A stretch of 20,170 nt of DNA, taken from the IMG/VR virus record IMGVR_UViG_3300030388_001233, positions 1-20,170 of that record; one strand, written 5' to 3'. This DNA is from a virus. A model generated the notes under the pieces. It saw nothing but the letters and a program-made list of their open reading frames with translations, had not been told where the DNA came from and ran no database searches. Both the position numbers and the translations under genes were made by a program. Within the stretch, counting starts at the first letter, position 1. Every line of letters starts with the position of its first letter. Positions 1 to 6,187 of this stretch are shown in pieces.

Positions 1-48
1 GCTAATTAGTAAGACACAAAGGCTACGCCATTTGCGTCGTCAGATACA

Positions 49-74
49 GGTAGTGAGCAATGAGGCTCACTATC
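49..74. repeat. Inverted repeat / hairpin upstream of first gene
   Basis: TAGTGAGC at 51-58 and GCTCACTA at 65-72 are exact reverse complements separated by six bases. The stem can extend by one G-U and one G-C pair to 49-74. No T-tract follows, so it is not a convincing intrinsic terminator. It could be a 3' processing hairpin of a gene left of the window or a leader structure of the gene at 104. Function unknown. Confidence 0.45.
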
Positions 75-103
75 ATAAGACCCAACCTAATAGGAATTTC
101 CAC

Positions 104-904
104 ATGGACAAATCAGCAAACGCAACTTTATCAAAAGCAAAAGCAACCGCTAACTCAGACCACTTCGATCCAAGCGAACAAGAAACTAAAGAGTTACATC
201 CACCTGTTACATCGTCACTCAACGACGTCGACGCTGATCCTAGCACCGACCCAGAGAAAGCTGACAGCATCAACAACCCACCACGTGACTATCCAGCATA
301 TCTGTTAGAGACTTTTGTCATTAACCAGAGCACAGGCAACTTAATGCCTAAATCCTCTGCAATCGATGGCGCTATCGCATACTACGCAGCATATGGTGAC
401 ACCGCTTACAAAGGATCAGAAGAAGAGCTCAAAGCGTTCGCGCATCAGATCAGCGAAATAGCTGGCACTATCACCACAATGTCACAGTCTGTTGGCTCAT
501 GGGCAACCGGTACAGCAATACGTCCTAGTAACGTATTCCAGTACAACATCCGCAACACAGGCTCCACGTTATGGGCTGAGTGGTGTATGTACATGAAAAG
601 CTTTGACGAATTATCTGGCAAAGCCGATATCTCAGAAAAGCAGTTGACCTATAAGCAGAACCTAGAGTTAATCCTTCGTAAACTCGGTACCGACGCACGC
701 GCAATACGCGACGCGTTACTCCAAGCTAACGCTCTAGGCGACGCAGACCTCACGATTACTCGTGAAGATGTCCGCAACGCTATCAAACGTAAACTCGACA
801 ACGAAGCACTGCGTCATACAAAGGCTCATAAGCCAATAAGTGTGGCTCGCGCATCAACCAAAGAGCTTACAGAACACGACGCTACGTTGCGCGCTAACTT
901 TTAA
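104..904 (+). CDS. Unrecognised phage protein, 266 aa
   Basis: I do not recognise this family. I chose the ATG at 104 because AGGA at 92-95 lies eight bases upstream. The frame is also open from 32, but the upstream part has no ribosome binding site and contains a hairpin. The first 60-70 residues are rich in S, T, N, D and P and look disordered. The remainder looks helical and soluble, with charged segments near the C-terminus. There is no signal peptide, membrane segment or obvious metal site. It is followed within about ten bases by a strong terminator, so it is the last gene of its transcript, whose earlier genes probably lie left of the window. A small terminase subunit or another packaging or accessory protein is possible by position only; no motif supports it. 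Confidence 0.75.
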   Translation: MDKSANATLSKAKATANSDHFDPSEQETKELHPPVTSSLNDVDADPSTDPEKADSINNPPRDYPAYLLETFVINQSTGNLMPKSSAIDGAIAYYAAYGDTAYKGSEEELKAFAHQISEIAGTITTMSQSVGSWATGTAIRPSNVFQYNIRNTGSTLWAEWCMYMKSFDELSGKADISEKQLTYKQNLELILRKLGTDARAIRDALLQANALGDADLTITREDVRNAIKRKLDNEALRHTKAHKPISVARASTKELTEHDATLRANF

Positions 905-913
905 CTCCCGTTA

Positions 914-946
914 CCCGTTCAGGTTTACGCCTGAATGGGTTTTTTT
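914..946 (+). terminator. Rho-independent terminator
   Basis: The arms CCCGTTCAGG (914-923) and CCTGAATGGG (930-939) form a ten-pair stem with one G-U pair and a six-base loop. Seven T residues (940-946) follow immediately. This is a textbook intrinsic terminator and separates the first gene from the rest of the window. Confidence 0.9.
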
Positions 947-1029
947 ATGCATCGCTATGTCCCACTCGCACCGCGCCTGGGGGCCCAGTGTGCCTGCTTC
1001 ACTATCATCATTTATGCAACACGAACCGT

Positions 1030-1085
1030 GCACCACGCACCACGAACTTAGGAATAACTACATGAATACTGCACCACGCACCACG
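1030..1085. repeat. Two tandem pairs of CACCACG flanking a start codon
   Basis: The 15-mer GCACCACGCACCACG occurs exactly at 1030-1044 and again at 1071-1085. Each copy holds two CACCACG heptamers, giving four in all. The two copies are 41 bases apart, close to four helical turns. The ribosome binding site and ATG of the helix-turn-helix gene lie between them, and the second copy is inside its first codons. The position suggests an autoregulatory operator, which is inference. Confidence 0.6.
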
Positions 1086-1265
1086 TCCGTTCAATACATC
1101 GACCGCTTACGCGCGCGCGTCTTGCAACACAAACGACAAACATTAGCAGATGCATCAAACATACACCGAAACACAATCAGTAGGTTCCTTAACAACGCCA
1201 ACGTCAGCATACAAACGCTTGCTCTTATAGAAAGCGCTGTACTAAAACTTGAGTCAAAGGAGTAA
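1062..1265 (+). CDS. Small helix-turn-helix DNA-binding protein
   Basis: A 67-residue protein. The frame is open upstream to 840, but the ATG at 1062 has an AGGA eight bases before it, and the upstream reading crosses the terminator of the previous gene, so I reject the longer form. From about residue 24 it reads KRQTLADASNIHRNTISRFLN, a typical helix-turn-helix of the kind seen in Cro/XRE or phage regulatory proteins, with polar recognition-helix residues IHRNTISRF. It is too short for a dimerisation or cleavage domain, so it is probably a Cro-like or antirepressor-type regulator. The paired CACCACG boxes around its start suggest autoregulation. It is separated by three bases from the next gene, which implies an operon with 1269-1723. 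Confidence 0.75.
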   Translation: MNTAPRTTSVQYIDRLRARVLQHKRQTLADASNIHRNTISRFLNNANVSIQTLALIESAVLKLESKE

Positions 1266-1268
1266 TCC

Positions 1269-1445
1269 ATGAGCCAATTTTGCGACCACAAAGACAACTA
1301 TACCTGGTGGGAATCAGATGCAAACAACATCCCATTTATACGTGTTTGCGAAGATTGCCGCGACATCAAAATGAGTGCTTATAAAGGCGACGTACCTACT
1401 AGCCCCCAATATAAAAAGTTCTTAGATAAGGAGAAACAATCATGA
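1269..1445 (+). CDS. Small cysteine-containing protein, 58 aa
   Basis: A short gene starting three bases after the previous stop. AAGGAG at 1257-1262 is its ribosome binding site, inside the end of the upstream gene. The product has FCDH near the N-terminus and VCEDC at residues 26-30, which could form a small zinc-binding knuckle (C5, H7, C27, C30). Its stop overlaps the next start as ATGA. Function unknown. The junction before the next gene (AAGGAGAAACAATCATGA) resembles the junctions of the 5.4-8 kb small-gene cluster. Confidence 0.65.
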   Translation: MSQFCDHKDNYTWWESDANNIPFIRVCEDCRDIKMSAYKGDVPTSPQYKKFLDKEKQS

Positions 1446-1723
1446 CCTTTGTAAGTTACTGGGACGACGCCGAAACAGAAACAATCAAACTTGTAACCGA
1501 ATTCGCACGAGGCGCTATCGACGGTATACATAACCTTGTCGAAGACGACCTCAAAGAATTCTACTTAGAAGATGCATGGCTATCGTTCTCTGAAGATATC
1601 GACATTAACGTCTTTTGGTCAAATAGCGAAGCATTCGACGGGACTTATGGAGCAATCGCATACCCCGTTGTCGACCAACTAACAGACACGACAGATGAGC
1701 TTAGCTTATTTGGCGTCACATAG
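1442..1723 (+). CDS. Small acidic phage protein, 93 aa
   Basis: The start codon overlaps the previous stop (ATGA), with AAGGAG about nine bases upstream. The product is strongly acidic and rich in D, E, T and aromatic residues, with no cysteine pairs or membrane segment. I do not recognise it. It ends 77 bases before the ubiquitin-like gene. That gap contains no clear promoter or terminator, so the two may share a transcript. Confidence 0.7.
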   Translation: MTFVSYWDDAETETIKLVTEFARGAIDGIHNLVEDDLKEFYLEDAWLSFSEDIDINVFWSNSEAFDGTYGAIAYPVVDQLTDTTDELSLFGVT

Positions 1724-1800
1724 AGCAACGCAACTTAGAGTCGGTGCGATCTAAGCCAAGCAACCAGCACCACAAACCTAAATAAACCAGGAAGAAACTT

Positions 1801-2013
1801 ATGATTACAGTAAAAGTTATGCAAATACCAGGAACCATCCGCGAAGTAGCACTAGAAGACGACGCAACCGTAGCTGACGCATTAGCCGCAGCTGACATGA
1901 CTGTAGGCGCAGGTTACGCGCTCAAAGTAGACGGTAATGAAGCAGAGGTTAGCTACATGCTGACCAACGGCCAAAACATTACGATCTCCAACAGTGCAAA
2001 AGGTAACGTTTAG
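1801..2013 (+). CDS. Ubiquitin-like beta-grasp protein, 70 aa
   Basis: A 70-residue protein with the strand-helix-strand layout of beta-grasp carriers (MoaD, ThiS and phage ubiquitin-like proteins). ITVKVMQIPG then REVALEDD form the first hairpin. ATVADALAAADM is the helix. YALKVDGNEAE, YMLTNGQNI and TISNSAKG are the later strands. It ends K67-G68-N69-V70, so it has a single glycine followed by two residues rather than a terminal Gly-Gly. AGGAAG at 1788-1793 is the ribosome binding site. The genes that follow encode E2-like, E1-like and JAB proteins. This arrangement is what identifies it as a protein modifier rather than a sulfur carrier for a cofactor: no thiamine or molybdopterin gene is near. 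The family assignment is from the pattern only. Confidence 0.75.
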   Translation: MITVKVMQIPGTIREVALEDDATVADALAAADMTVGAGYALKVDGNEAEVSYMLTNGQNITISNSAKGNV

Positions 2014-2023
2014 TTCGACCTCA

Positions 2024-2057
2024 GTAAGTCTTACTAATTCCGGTTAGTAAGACTTAC
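2024..2057. repeat. Perfect 14-bp inverted repeat between Ubl and E2-like genes
   Basis: GTAAGTCTTACTAA (2024-2037) and TTAGTAAGACTTAC (2044-2057) are exact reverse complements with a six-base spacer, TTCCGG. No T-run follows (the next bases are AACCCTAATAATATATT), so it is not a standard terminator. It could be an RNA hairpin protecting the 3' end of the ubiquitin-like message, an attenuator that lowers E2/E1/JAB expression, or a DNA operator. The segment TTAGTAAGAC also occurs at bases 5-14. Confidence 0.8.
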
Positions 2058-2089
2058 AACCCTAATAATATATTCAATTGGAGGAGCCA

Positions 2090-3511
2090 ATGGATACACA
2101 AATAGCTTTCGGGCGCATGCACCCGCAATGGAATCAAAAGTGCCGTGACTTTAGCGGCGACTTAATGCACAGCGAGTATTCCACAAACAATTTACAAGTC
2201 ATTAAAGAACAATTCATGACTCGTGTTTCAGACTTAATTGACGGCGCGTATCAACCTGTTGTGACTTCACGCAACGAGCTCCGCGCTCAACTAATGGCTA
2301 TGTCTGCAATCAAAAAAGTAATATTTCGTAAAAACGCTATATCTATCCAACTTAACGATATTACGTGCAAACCGTCTAGCAGCAACATCGGATGTATTGA
2401 AGACGAATTCAGAAGCTACGGCAAAGATCCTAACGTTAACGTTATTATCCCAGGGTTAATCTTAGGCGTCAGGTGGGACGTTCGACCACATACTACAGAC
2501 TTTGTTTACACCCTTAATGTATCCAAAAATATCGGCCAAAAACACAAAGGGTATTGCGGACGAAACCTTGCTCACCCTCACTGGATAACTCGAAACGACC
2601 CTTGTCTAGGTGACTTTCAGCAAGCCGTCAGTAACGCTCAACATGACTTAAATATCCCGCTACAAATCACAGTTCTAATTATGTACTTAGAACAATACGA
2701 CTACAGAGACTGCGCTGGCGGCTACATGCACAGGTGGGCACCAATACGCACGTTATTGCCTGACCCGTTTGCAGAGCTCGAAGACGATGGTTTTCAGATC
2801 AATAGCGCATACGCTTTAGACTTCGATCCTCGAGACGTTGTACCTTATGAAGACACTTTAAAAGCCTATGAATGGCTGCTTGCCCAAAGCGAAATCACGC
2901 CGCTTCCGGGGTGTTTCGAAGAACCTAATATTTTAAACTGTTTCGGCGCGTTAGCAGTTCACATCCAACGCGAGTTCGAAACAAGCCTACTGGCCATACG
3001 AATTATAAAACTAGCATATGTAAGCACCTGGTCTAACAACGAACAGTTAAACCTAGCTTATTATGAAAAACGTATGAACGCCGCTTCCAGTGTTGGCAGC
3101 TTTATTAAAAGCATAAATATCAAACACGACTACCGTTTGTACTTTGCAACAGCGTGGGGCCACATAGACAACTACGACCATGAGTACTATCTAGAACAAC
3201 ATAACGTAACAATATTTGATCATCACTATTGTCCACTTAACGACGGGGCACTAATAATCCTCCAAGATAAAAACAATAGTATTAAACAACCCCCACTTCA
3301 ATTTGCTCAATATATAGAAATGGGCTCACAAAGCTTAGAATCGTTTTACAAATTACAAACTGCAACTGCAGAAAATGACACGCTTGCTTGCCACACTATG
3401 CGCAAAATACTACACGCCCGTAGCCAAGGATTTTGCAATGACACCGCTTTGCAGATCCTTACAAACGAAATAAATACTAATTATCCACACGAGGACTCAG
3501 ATGATGAGTGA
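2090..3511 (+). CDS. E2-like ubiquitin-conjugating enzyme fold protein, 473 aa
   Basis: I chose the ATG at 2090, with GGAGG at 2080-2084 five bases before it, over the in-frame TTG at 2078. Residues about 125-220 resemble an E2 (UBC) fold: strands around RWDVRPHTTDFVYTLNV, then H162-P163-H164, seven residues, and C172 followed by LGD. That spacing equals the HPN-x7-Cys active site of classical E2 enzymes, with the oxyanion Asn replaced by His. After it, PLQITVLIMYLEQYDYRD and a terminal HRW match the helix and loop that follow the E2 cysteine. Prokaryotic E2-like proteins from phages and plasmids commonly carry HPH...C and a nearby Y..W. The N-terminal 120 residues and the roughly 250-residue C-terminal part, which contains several His and Cys, match nothing I know. 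The C-terminal part could select substrates. Its last codons overlap the E1-like gene. Confidence 0.75.
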   Translation: MDTQIAFGRMHPQWNQKCRDFSGDLMHSEYSTNNLQVIKEQFMTRVSDLIDGAYQPVVTSRNELRAQLMAMSAIKKVIFRKNAISIQLNDITCKPSSSNIGCIEDEFRSYGKDPNVNVIIPGLILGVRWDVRPHTTDFVYTLNVSKNIGQKHKGYCGRNLAHPHWITRNDPCLGDFQQAVSNAQHDLNIPLQITVLIMYLEQYDYRDCAGGYMHRWAPIRTLLPDPFAELEDDGFQINSAYALDFDPRDVVPYEDTLKAYEWLLAQSEITPLPGCFEEPNILNCFGALAVHIQREFETSLLAIRIIKLAYVSTWSNNEQLNLAYYEKRMNAASSVGSFIKSINIKHDYRLYFATAWGHIDNYDHEYYLEQHNVTIFDHHYCPLNDGALIILQDKNNSIKQPPLQFAQYIEMGSQSLESFYKLQTATAENDTLACHTMRKILHARSQGFCNDTALQILTNEINTNYPHEDSDDE

Positions 3512-4193
3512 TTTAAACTTATCCCGACATTTGTCAGTATTTAACCCGCTTGATCATCCAGCACCTGTCCACATTATCGGCGCTGGAGCAACAGGTTCAC
3601 GGCTATGGCTAGCTCTTATCGAACTAGGCATTACTAATATATCTATTTATGACTTCGACAACGTCGAATCACACAACCTTGCCAACCAGATATACCTCAA
3701 TAAACATATAGGTATGCCTAAAGTCGATGCGCTGCGTGACTATTACACCCTTAAAACAGGCGTCACACCCCCTGACACCATGAACTTTGTAAATGAGAAA
3801 ATTACATCAAGCTGGCGTAACGAGTTCGACGGCTCAATTTTCATCCTAACTGACACTATGTCATCACGCCGTGAAATATTCGAAACGTTTTGCGCAGCCA
3901 ACCCGTTCATACACCGTGTGTTTGAAACACGCATGGCCTCAACGCACGGCAATGTAAATACTGTTAACCCTAACAACTACACAGACAGCCTCGCATGGCT
4001 TGACAGTTTAGTTGATGACGATGCACCTGGCGAAACATCAGCTTGTGGCGCAAGCATTAGCGTAGGTACTACCGCATCAGTTATTGCAAACCTAGCCGTA
4101 TGGCAATTTATTCTTAGTTGTACAGACCTTGTAGGTGTTGACCCAAACATCGAACTATTCCTAAAACCACTAATCATTTCAAAAGGTAACTAA
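3501..4193 (+). CDS. ThiF/E1-like adenylating enzyme, 230 aa
   Basis: A Rossmann-fold E1/ThiF/MoeB-type protein expected to adenylate the C-terminus of the ubiquitin-like partner. Visible features are HIIGAGATGS at 24-33 (nucleotide loop), YDFDNVE at 50-56 (acidic ribose site), N59 and Q63, K74 in MPKVDAL, and the ILTDT strand with D118. The Arg that usually precedes the Gln (NLxRQ) is Asn62 here. C182 in the segment TSACGAS sits where the E1 cysteine or crossover loop is expected and is the best catalytic candidate. There are no zinc-binding CxxC pairs, and at 230 residues it is a minimal E1. Tandem ATGs exist at 3501 and 3504. GAGGA at 3490-3494 serves either. It overlaps the E2-like gene by 11 bases, so the two are translationally coupled. 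Confidence 0.88.
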   Translation: MMSDLNLSRHLSVFNPLDHPAPVHIIGAGATGSRLWLALIELGITNISIYDFDNVESHNLANQIYLNKHIGMPKVDALRDYYTLKTGVTPPDTMNFVNEKITSSWRNEFDGSIFILTDTMSSRREIFETFCAANPFIHRVFETRMASTHGNVNTVNPNNYTDSLAWLDSLVDDDAPGETSACGASISVGTTASVIANLAVWQFILSCTDLVGVDPNIELFLKPLIISKGN

Positions 4194-4194
4194 A

Positions 4195-5022
4195 ATGTCG
4201 CGTAAAAAAACTAAATCAGGGATCAAAACAACTCCCAAACTAATAAGTCCATACTCCGTAGACACCGGTGGGCTAGACCCCCGGCTTAGTTACATAGAAG
4301 GGCCAGGCTTAACAGCTCCGAAGTTAACGCCAACCGTGTACATCGAACCAAGAGCCTTTCAGAAAATGCAGCAAATCGTCGACGAATGCTCAAAAGAAGT
4401 AGGCTGGTTCTGTACCGTAGACAAAATTGACGACGAAGCTTACTTGCTCACCGAAGTCTATCTACCATCTCAAGAAGTCACTGCAGTAGAAACTGATATA
4501 CCTGGCGAAGCTGTAGAAGAAACATACTTAGCAATTCTTGCTGAAGGTAAAGACCCAAGTACTATGTACGCATGGTTCCACAGCCACGTCGACATGGGTG
4601 TTACACCCAGCAGACAAGACGAAACTCAAGTAGAAACGTTTCTCCAAACATGCCCCGTGTTTATCCGAGGCATTATAAACAAACGTGGCGAAATGAAAGT
4701 TGACTTGTATCTCCGCGACGAAGGCATTGCTTACAACTCAGTAAATGTAGAACGCTACTTTGACCCACTCACAACTGCAGAAGTTACAGCCTTATCTGCT
4801 GAAATAAAAAGCAAAGTCAAAAACCAAATTATGCCCGCAACAAAGTTTCCGTGGACCCTTAATAACCAAAAAGGATCTGCGCTAGCCGTTCCCCCAGCTA
4901 CTGTATATAACAACGGCTACCCCTTAGATAACGACAACACCTACGAAGGTTACACCCCTCGATCTAATAATAGTTACAACCCATCAAACCACTGGAATTA
5001 TGGAGACAGTTATGAAGATTAG
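4195..5022 (+). CDS. JAB/JAMM metallo-isopeptidase (deubiquitinase-like), 275 aa
   Basis: The full JAMM zinc-protease signature is present: E68 in KEVGW, then H129-S-H131 in WFHSH, S139 and D142 in PSRQD. This HSHVxMGVxPSxxD form is common among phage and plasmid JAB proteins that sit next to ThiF genes. Such enzymes cleave after the C-terminal glycine of ubiquitin-like proteins, either maturing the precursor or removing it from targets. The first 45 residues are basic and Pro/Thr-rich. Residues from about 230 form a low-complexity tail rich in Asn, Tyr, Gly and Ser. The gene begins two bases after the E1-like stop with AAAGG at 4182-4186, and its end overlaps the next gene. Confidence 0.9.
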   Translation: MSRKKTKSGIKTTPKLISPYSVDTGGLDPRLSYIEGPGLTAPKLTPTVYIEPRAFQKMQQIVDECSKEVGWFCTVDKIDDEAYLLTEVYLPSQEVTAVETDIPGEAVEETYLAILAEGKDPSTMYAWFHSHVDMGVTPSRQDETQVETFLQTCPVFIRGIINKRGEMKVDLYLRDEGIAYNSVNVERYFDPLTTAEVTALSAEIKSKVKNQIMPATKFPWTLNNQKGSALAVPPATVYNNGYPLDNDNTYEGYTPRSNNSYNPSNHWNYGDSYED

Positions 5023-5380
5023 TTCAGTAGAAATTGAAGCGACTTTACCTCAGTTTTATGGCTCGTATCATTTTACAAAATGGTCCCCACTCACTAAAAG
5101 TGTATTGACTGACGGGGCATTATACCTCGCAGAATCTGCGCAAGCGTTCTGGCTATTCGACGTTATCGATAGCCACGTAACACGACTTGGAGAAGACATG
5201 GTGCAATCAATTATTAATGTTCAAGAAGACAACACAGCAACTGTAGAACTCGACGATATGAACGAAAATATCATCGCCTCGCAGCTTGTGCCATACACAG
5301 ACTTCCCACTTAAAACCATAAAAATATGGTCTACCCGTAACGAGAACGGATTTACTCACATGCTGCCATCAGAGTACTAA
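5012..5380 (+). CDS. DUF6876-like protein, 122 aa
   Basis: Start at 5012, with GGAG at 5002-5005 six bases upstream. The start overlaps the end of the JAB gene by eleven bases. An ATG at 5000 lacks a ribosome binding site. The layout is HFTKWSPL early, LTDGALYLAESAQAFWLFDVIDS in the middle, and YTDFPLKTIKIW then a final LPSEY. It matches my memory of the DUF6876 family, small proteins of unknown function found on phages and plasmids. The gene is translationally coupled to the ubiquitin-like cassette, so it may be part of it or a passenger. No catalytic motif is evident. Confidence 0.75.
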   Translation: MKISSVEIEATLPQFYGSYHFTKWSPLTKSVLTDGALYLAESAQAFWLFDVIDSHVTRLGEDMVQSIINVQEDNTATVELDDMNENIIASQLVPYTDFPLKTIKIWSTRNENGFTHMLPSEY

Positions 5381-5382
5381 CC

Positions 5383-5691
5383 ATGAATACCAACGACGAT
5401 TGGAAAGATGAGTACTACTGCGCTGAAGTATTTGTTCGTGTCCAGTACAGACACAAAATATTAATAAGAGTAACGGACGGCGGCGATCCTGAAGAAGCCA
5501 CATTAAAATACTTAAAATCGTGTTCGATGCAAGATTTAACATTCGATACCTATCGGGAAAATTGGCAAGATAACCCAGATTGCGCTACTGAAAATGATCA
5601 GTTTGAAATAGCCAATTTATGGGATAGGAGCGACGATTGGGACGGATGTTGTTTAAAAGATGGCGCAGAAAATGAGAAATACAAATCATGA
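5383..5691 (+). CDS. Hypothetical acidic protein, 102 aa
   Basis: A 102-residue acidic protein beginning two bases after the DUF6876-like stop, with only a weak ribosome binding site (GAG). It contains scattered Cys and Trp residues, with C99-less pairs too far apart for a clear zinc site. An N-terminal YYCAEVFVRVQYRHKILIRV segment could form two beta strands. No family recognised. Its stop overlaps the next start (ATGA at 5688), which places it at the head of the coupled small-gene run. Confidence 0.65.
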   Translation: MNTNDDWKDEYYCAEVFVRVQYRHKILIRVTDGGDPEEATLKYLKSCSMQDLTFDTYRENWQDNPDCATENDQFEIANLWDRSDDWDGCCLKDGAENEKYKS

Positions 5692-6023
5692 ACAAGTACC
5701 TTGAATCGCCGCAGCCGTGTATTCATTGCGAACGTCCAACCATCTTTGGTTCAGGCAGATTCGTAAACCGCCTGCCCGCAGACACGTACCACGGACTACC
5801 AAACGGTAAAGCCGAGTATCGAGACGGGTACGCATGCGCAGAATGCATGGCCATAGATTGCGACAGGTGTCCAGACTCAATCGAGTTAGACGAAGACATA
5901 GGCGTAGAACAAGTCTACGGCGAAAACACCCTTCGCCACCTATTCGACGACGGCGCATGGAGAGTTCACGAAAAATGTCTAACGCCAGGCGAACAAATCC
6001 TATTCAAAGAGGAAGAATCATGA
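5688..6023 (+). CDS. Cysteine-rich zinc-finger-like protein, 111 aa
   Basis: CxxC pairs at C11/C14, C50/C53 and C58/C61, plus C97, suggest one or two small zinc-binding modules. The product is otherwise soluble. Function unknown. The start overlaps the previous stop, and the 3' end carries the repeated junction GAGGAAGAATCATGA, so the protein ends in KEEES. A minus-strand reading over this region is Arg-rich and is a shadow of this gene. Confidence 0.7.
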   Translation: MNKYLESPQPCIHCERPTIFGSGRFVNRLPADTYHGLPNGKAEYRDGYACAECMAIDCDRCPDSIELDEDIGVEQVYGENTLRHLFDDGAWRVHEKCLTPGEQILFKEEES

Positions 6024-6187
6024 AAACTTTTATCGTAAAAGTCTGCGAAACATACTGCGTTGACTACAGAGTAACGGCTAGTTCCAAAGAAGAAGCGTGG
6101 AACGCATGTTGCGATAACAACGTGTACCCCTCTGAAAAATACGACGAAGATTTCAGCATTGTAAAAATCGTAGAGGACGAATCATGA
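6020..6187 (+). CDS. DpnD/PcfM-like small protein, 55 aa
   Basis: MKTFIVKVCETYCVDYRV followed by TASSKEEAWNACC and a C-terminal FSIVKIVEDES. The strand-strand-helix-strand layout with an 'A-x-S-x-E-E-A' turn resembles the DpnD/PcfM-like family of small phage and plasmid proteins of unknown role. The upstream reading in this frame back to 5834 is Arg-rich and is a shadow of the previous gene. Ribosome binding site GAGGAAG at 6009-6015, start overlapping the previous stop by ATGA. Confidence 0.7.
   Translation: MKTFIVKVCETYCVDYRVTASSKEEAWNACCDNNVYPSEKYDEDFSIVKIVEDES

Noticed and set aside
104-904. Small terminase subunit
   Set aside because: Considered from position and from the helical, charged C-terminal part, but no HTH or terminase motif could be identified.
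840-1061. Long N-terminal extension of the small HTH gene
   Set aside because: It would run through the end of the previous gene and its intrinsic terminator. The ATG at 1062 has a good ribosome binding site, and the HTH protein is complete from there.
1801-2013. MoaD or ThiS sulfur carrier for cofactor synthesis
   Set aside because: The fold is similar, but there is no Gly-Gly end and no thiamine or molybdopterin gene nearby. E2-like and JAB neighbours favour a protein modifier.
2024-2057. Intrinsic terminator after the Ubl gene
   Set aside because: The stem is perfect but AT-rich and no T-run follows, so I list it as an inverted repeat of unknown function.
5686-5958. Minus-strand Arg/Leu-rich reading frame
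   Set aside because: It lies wholly opposite the cysteine-rich gene at 5688-6023, and its composition (R, L, C repeats) is that of a shadow frame.
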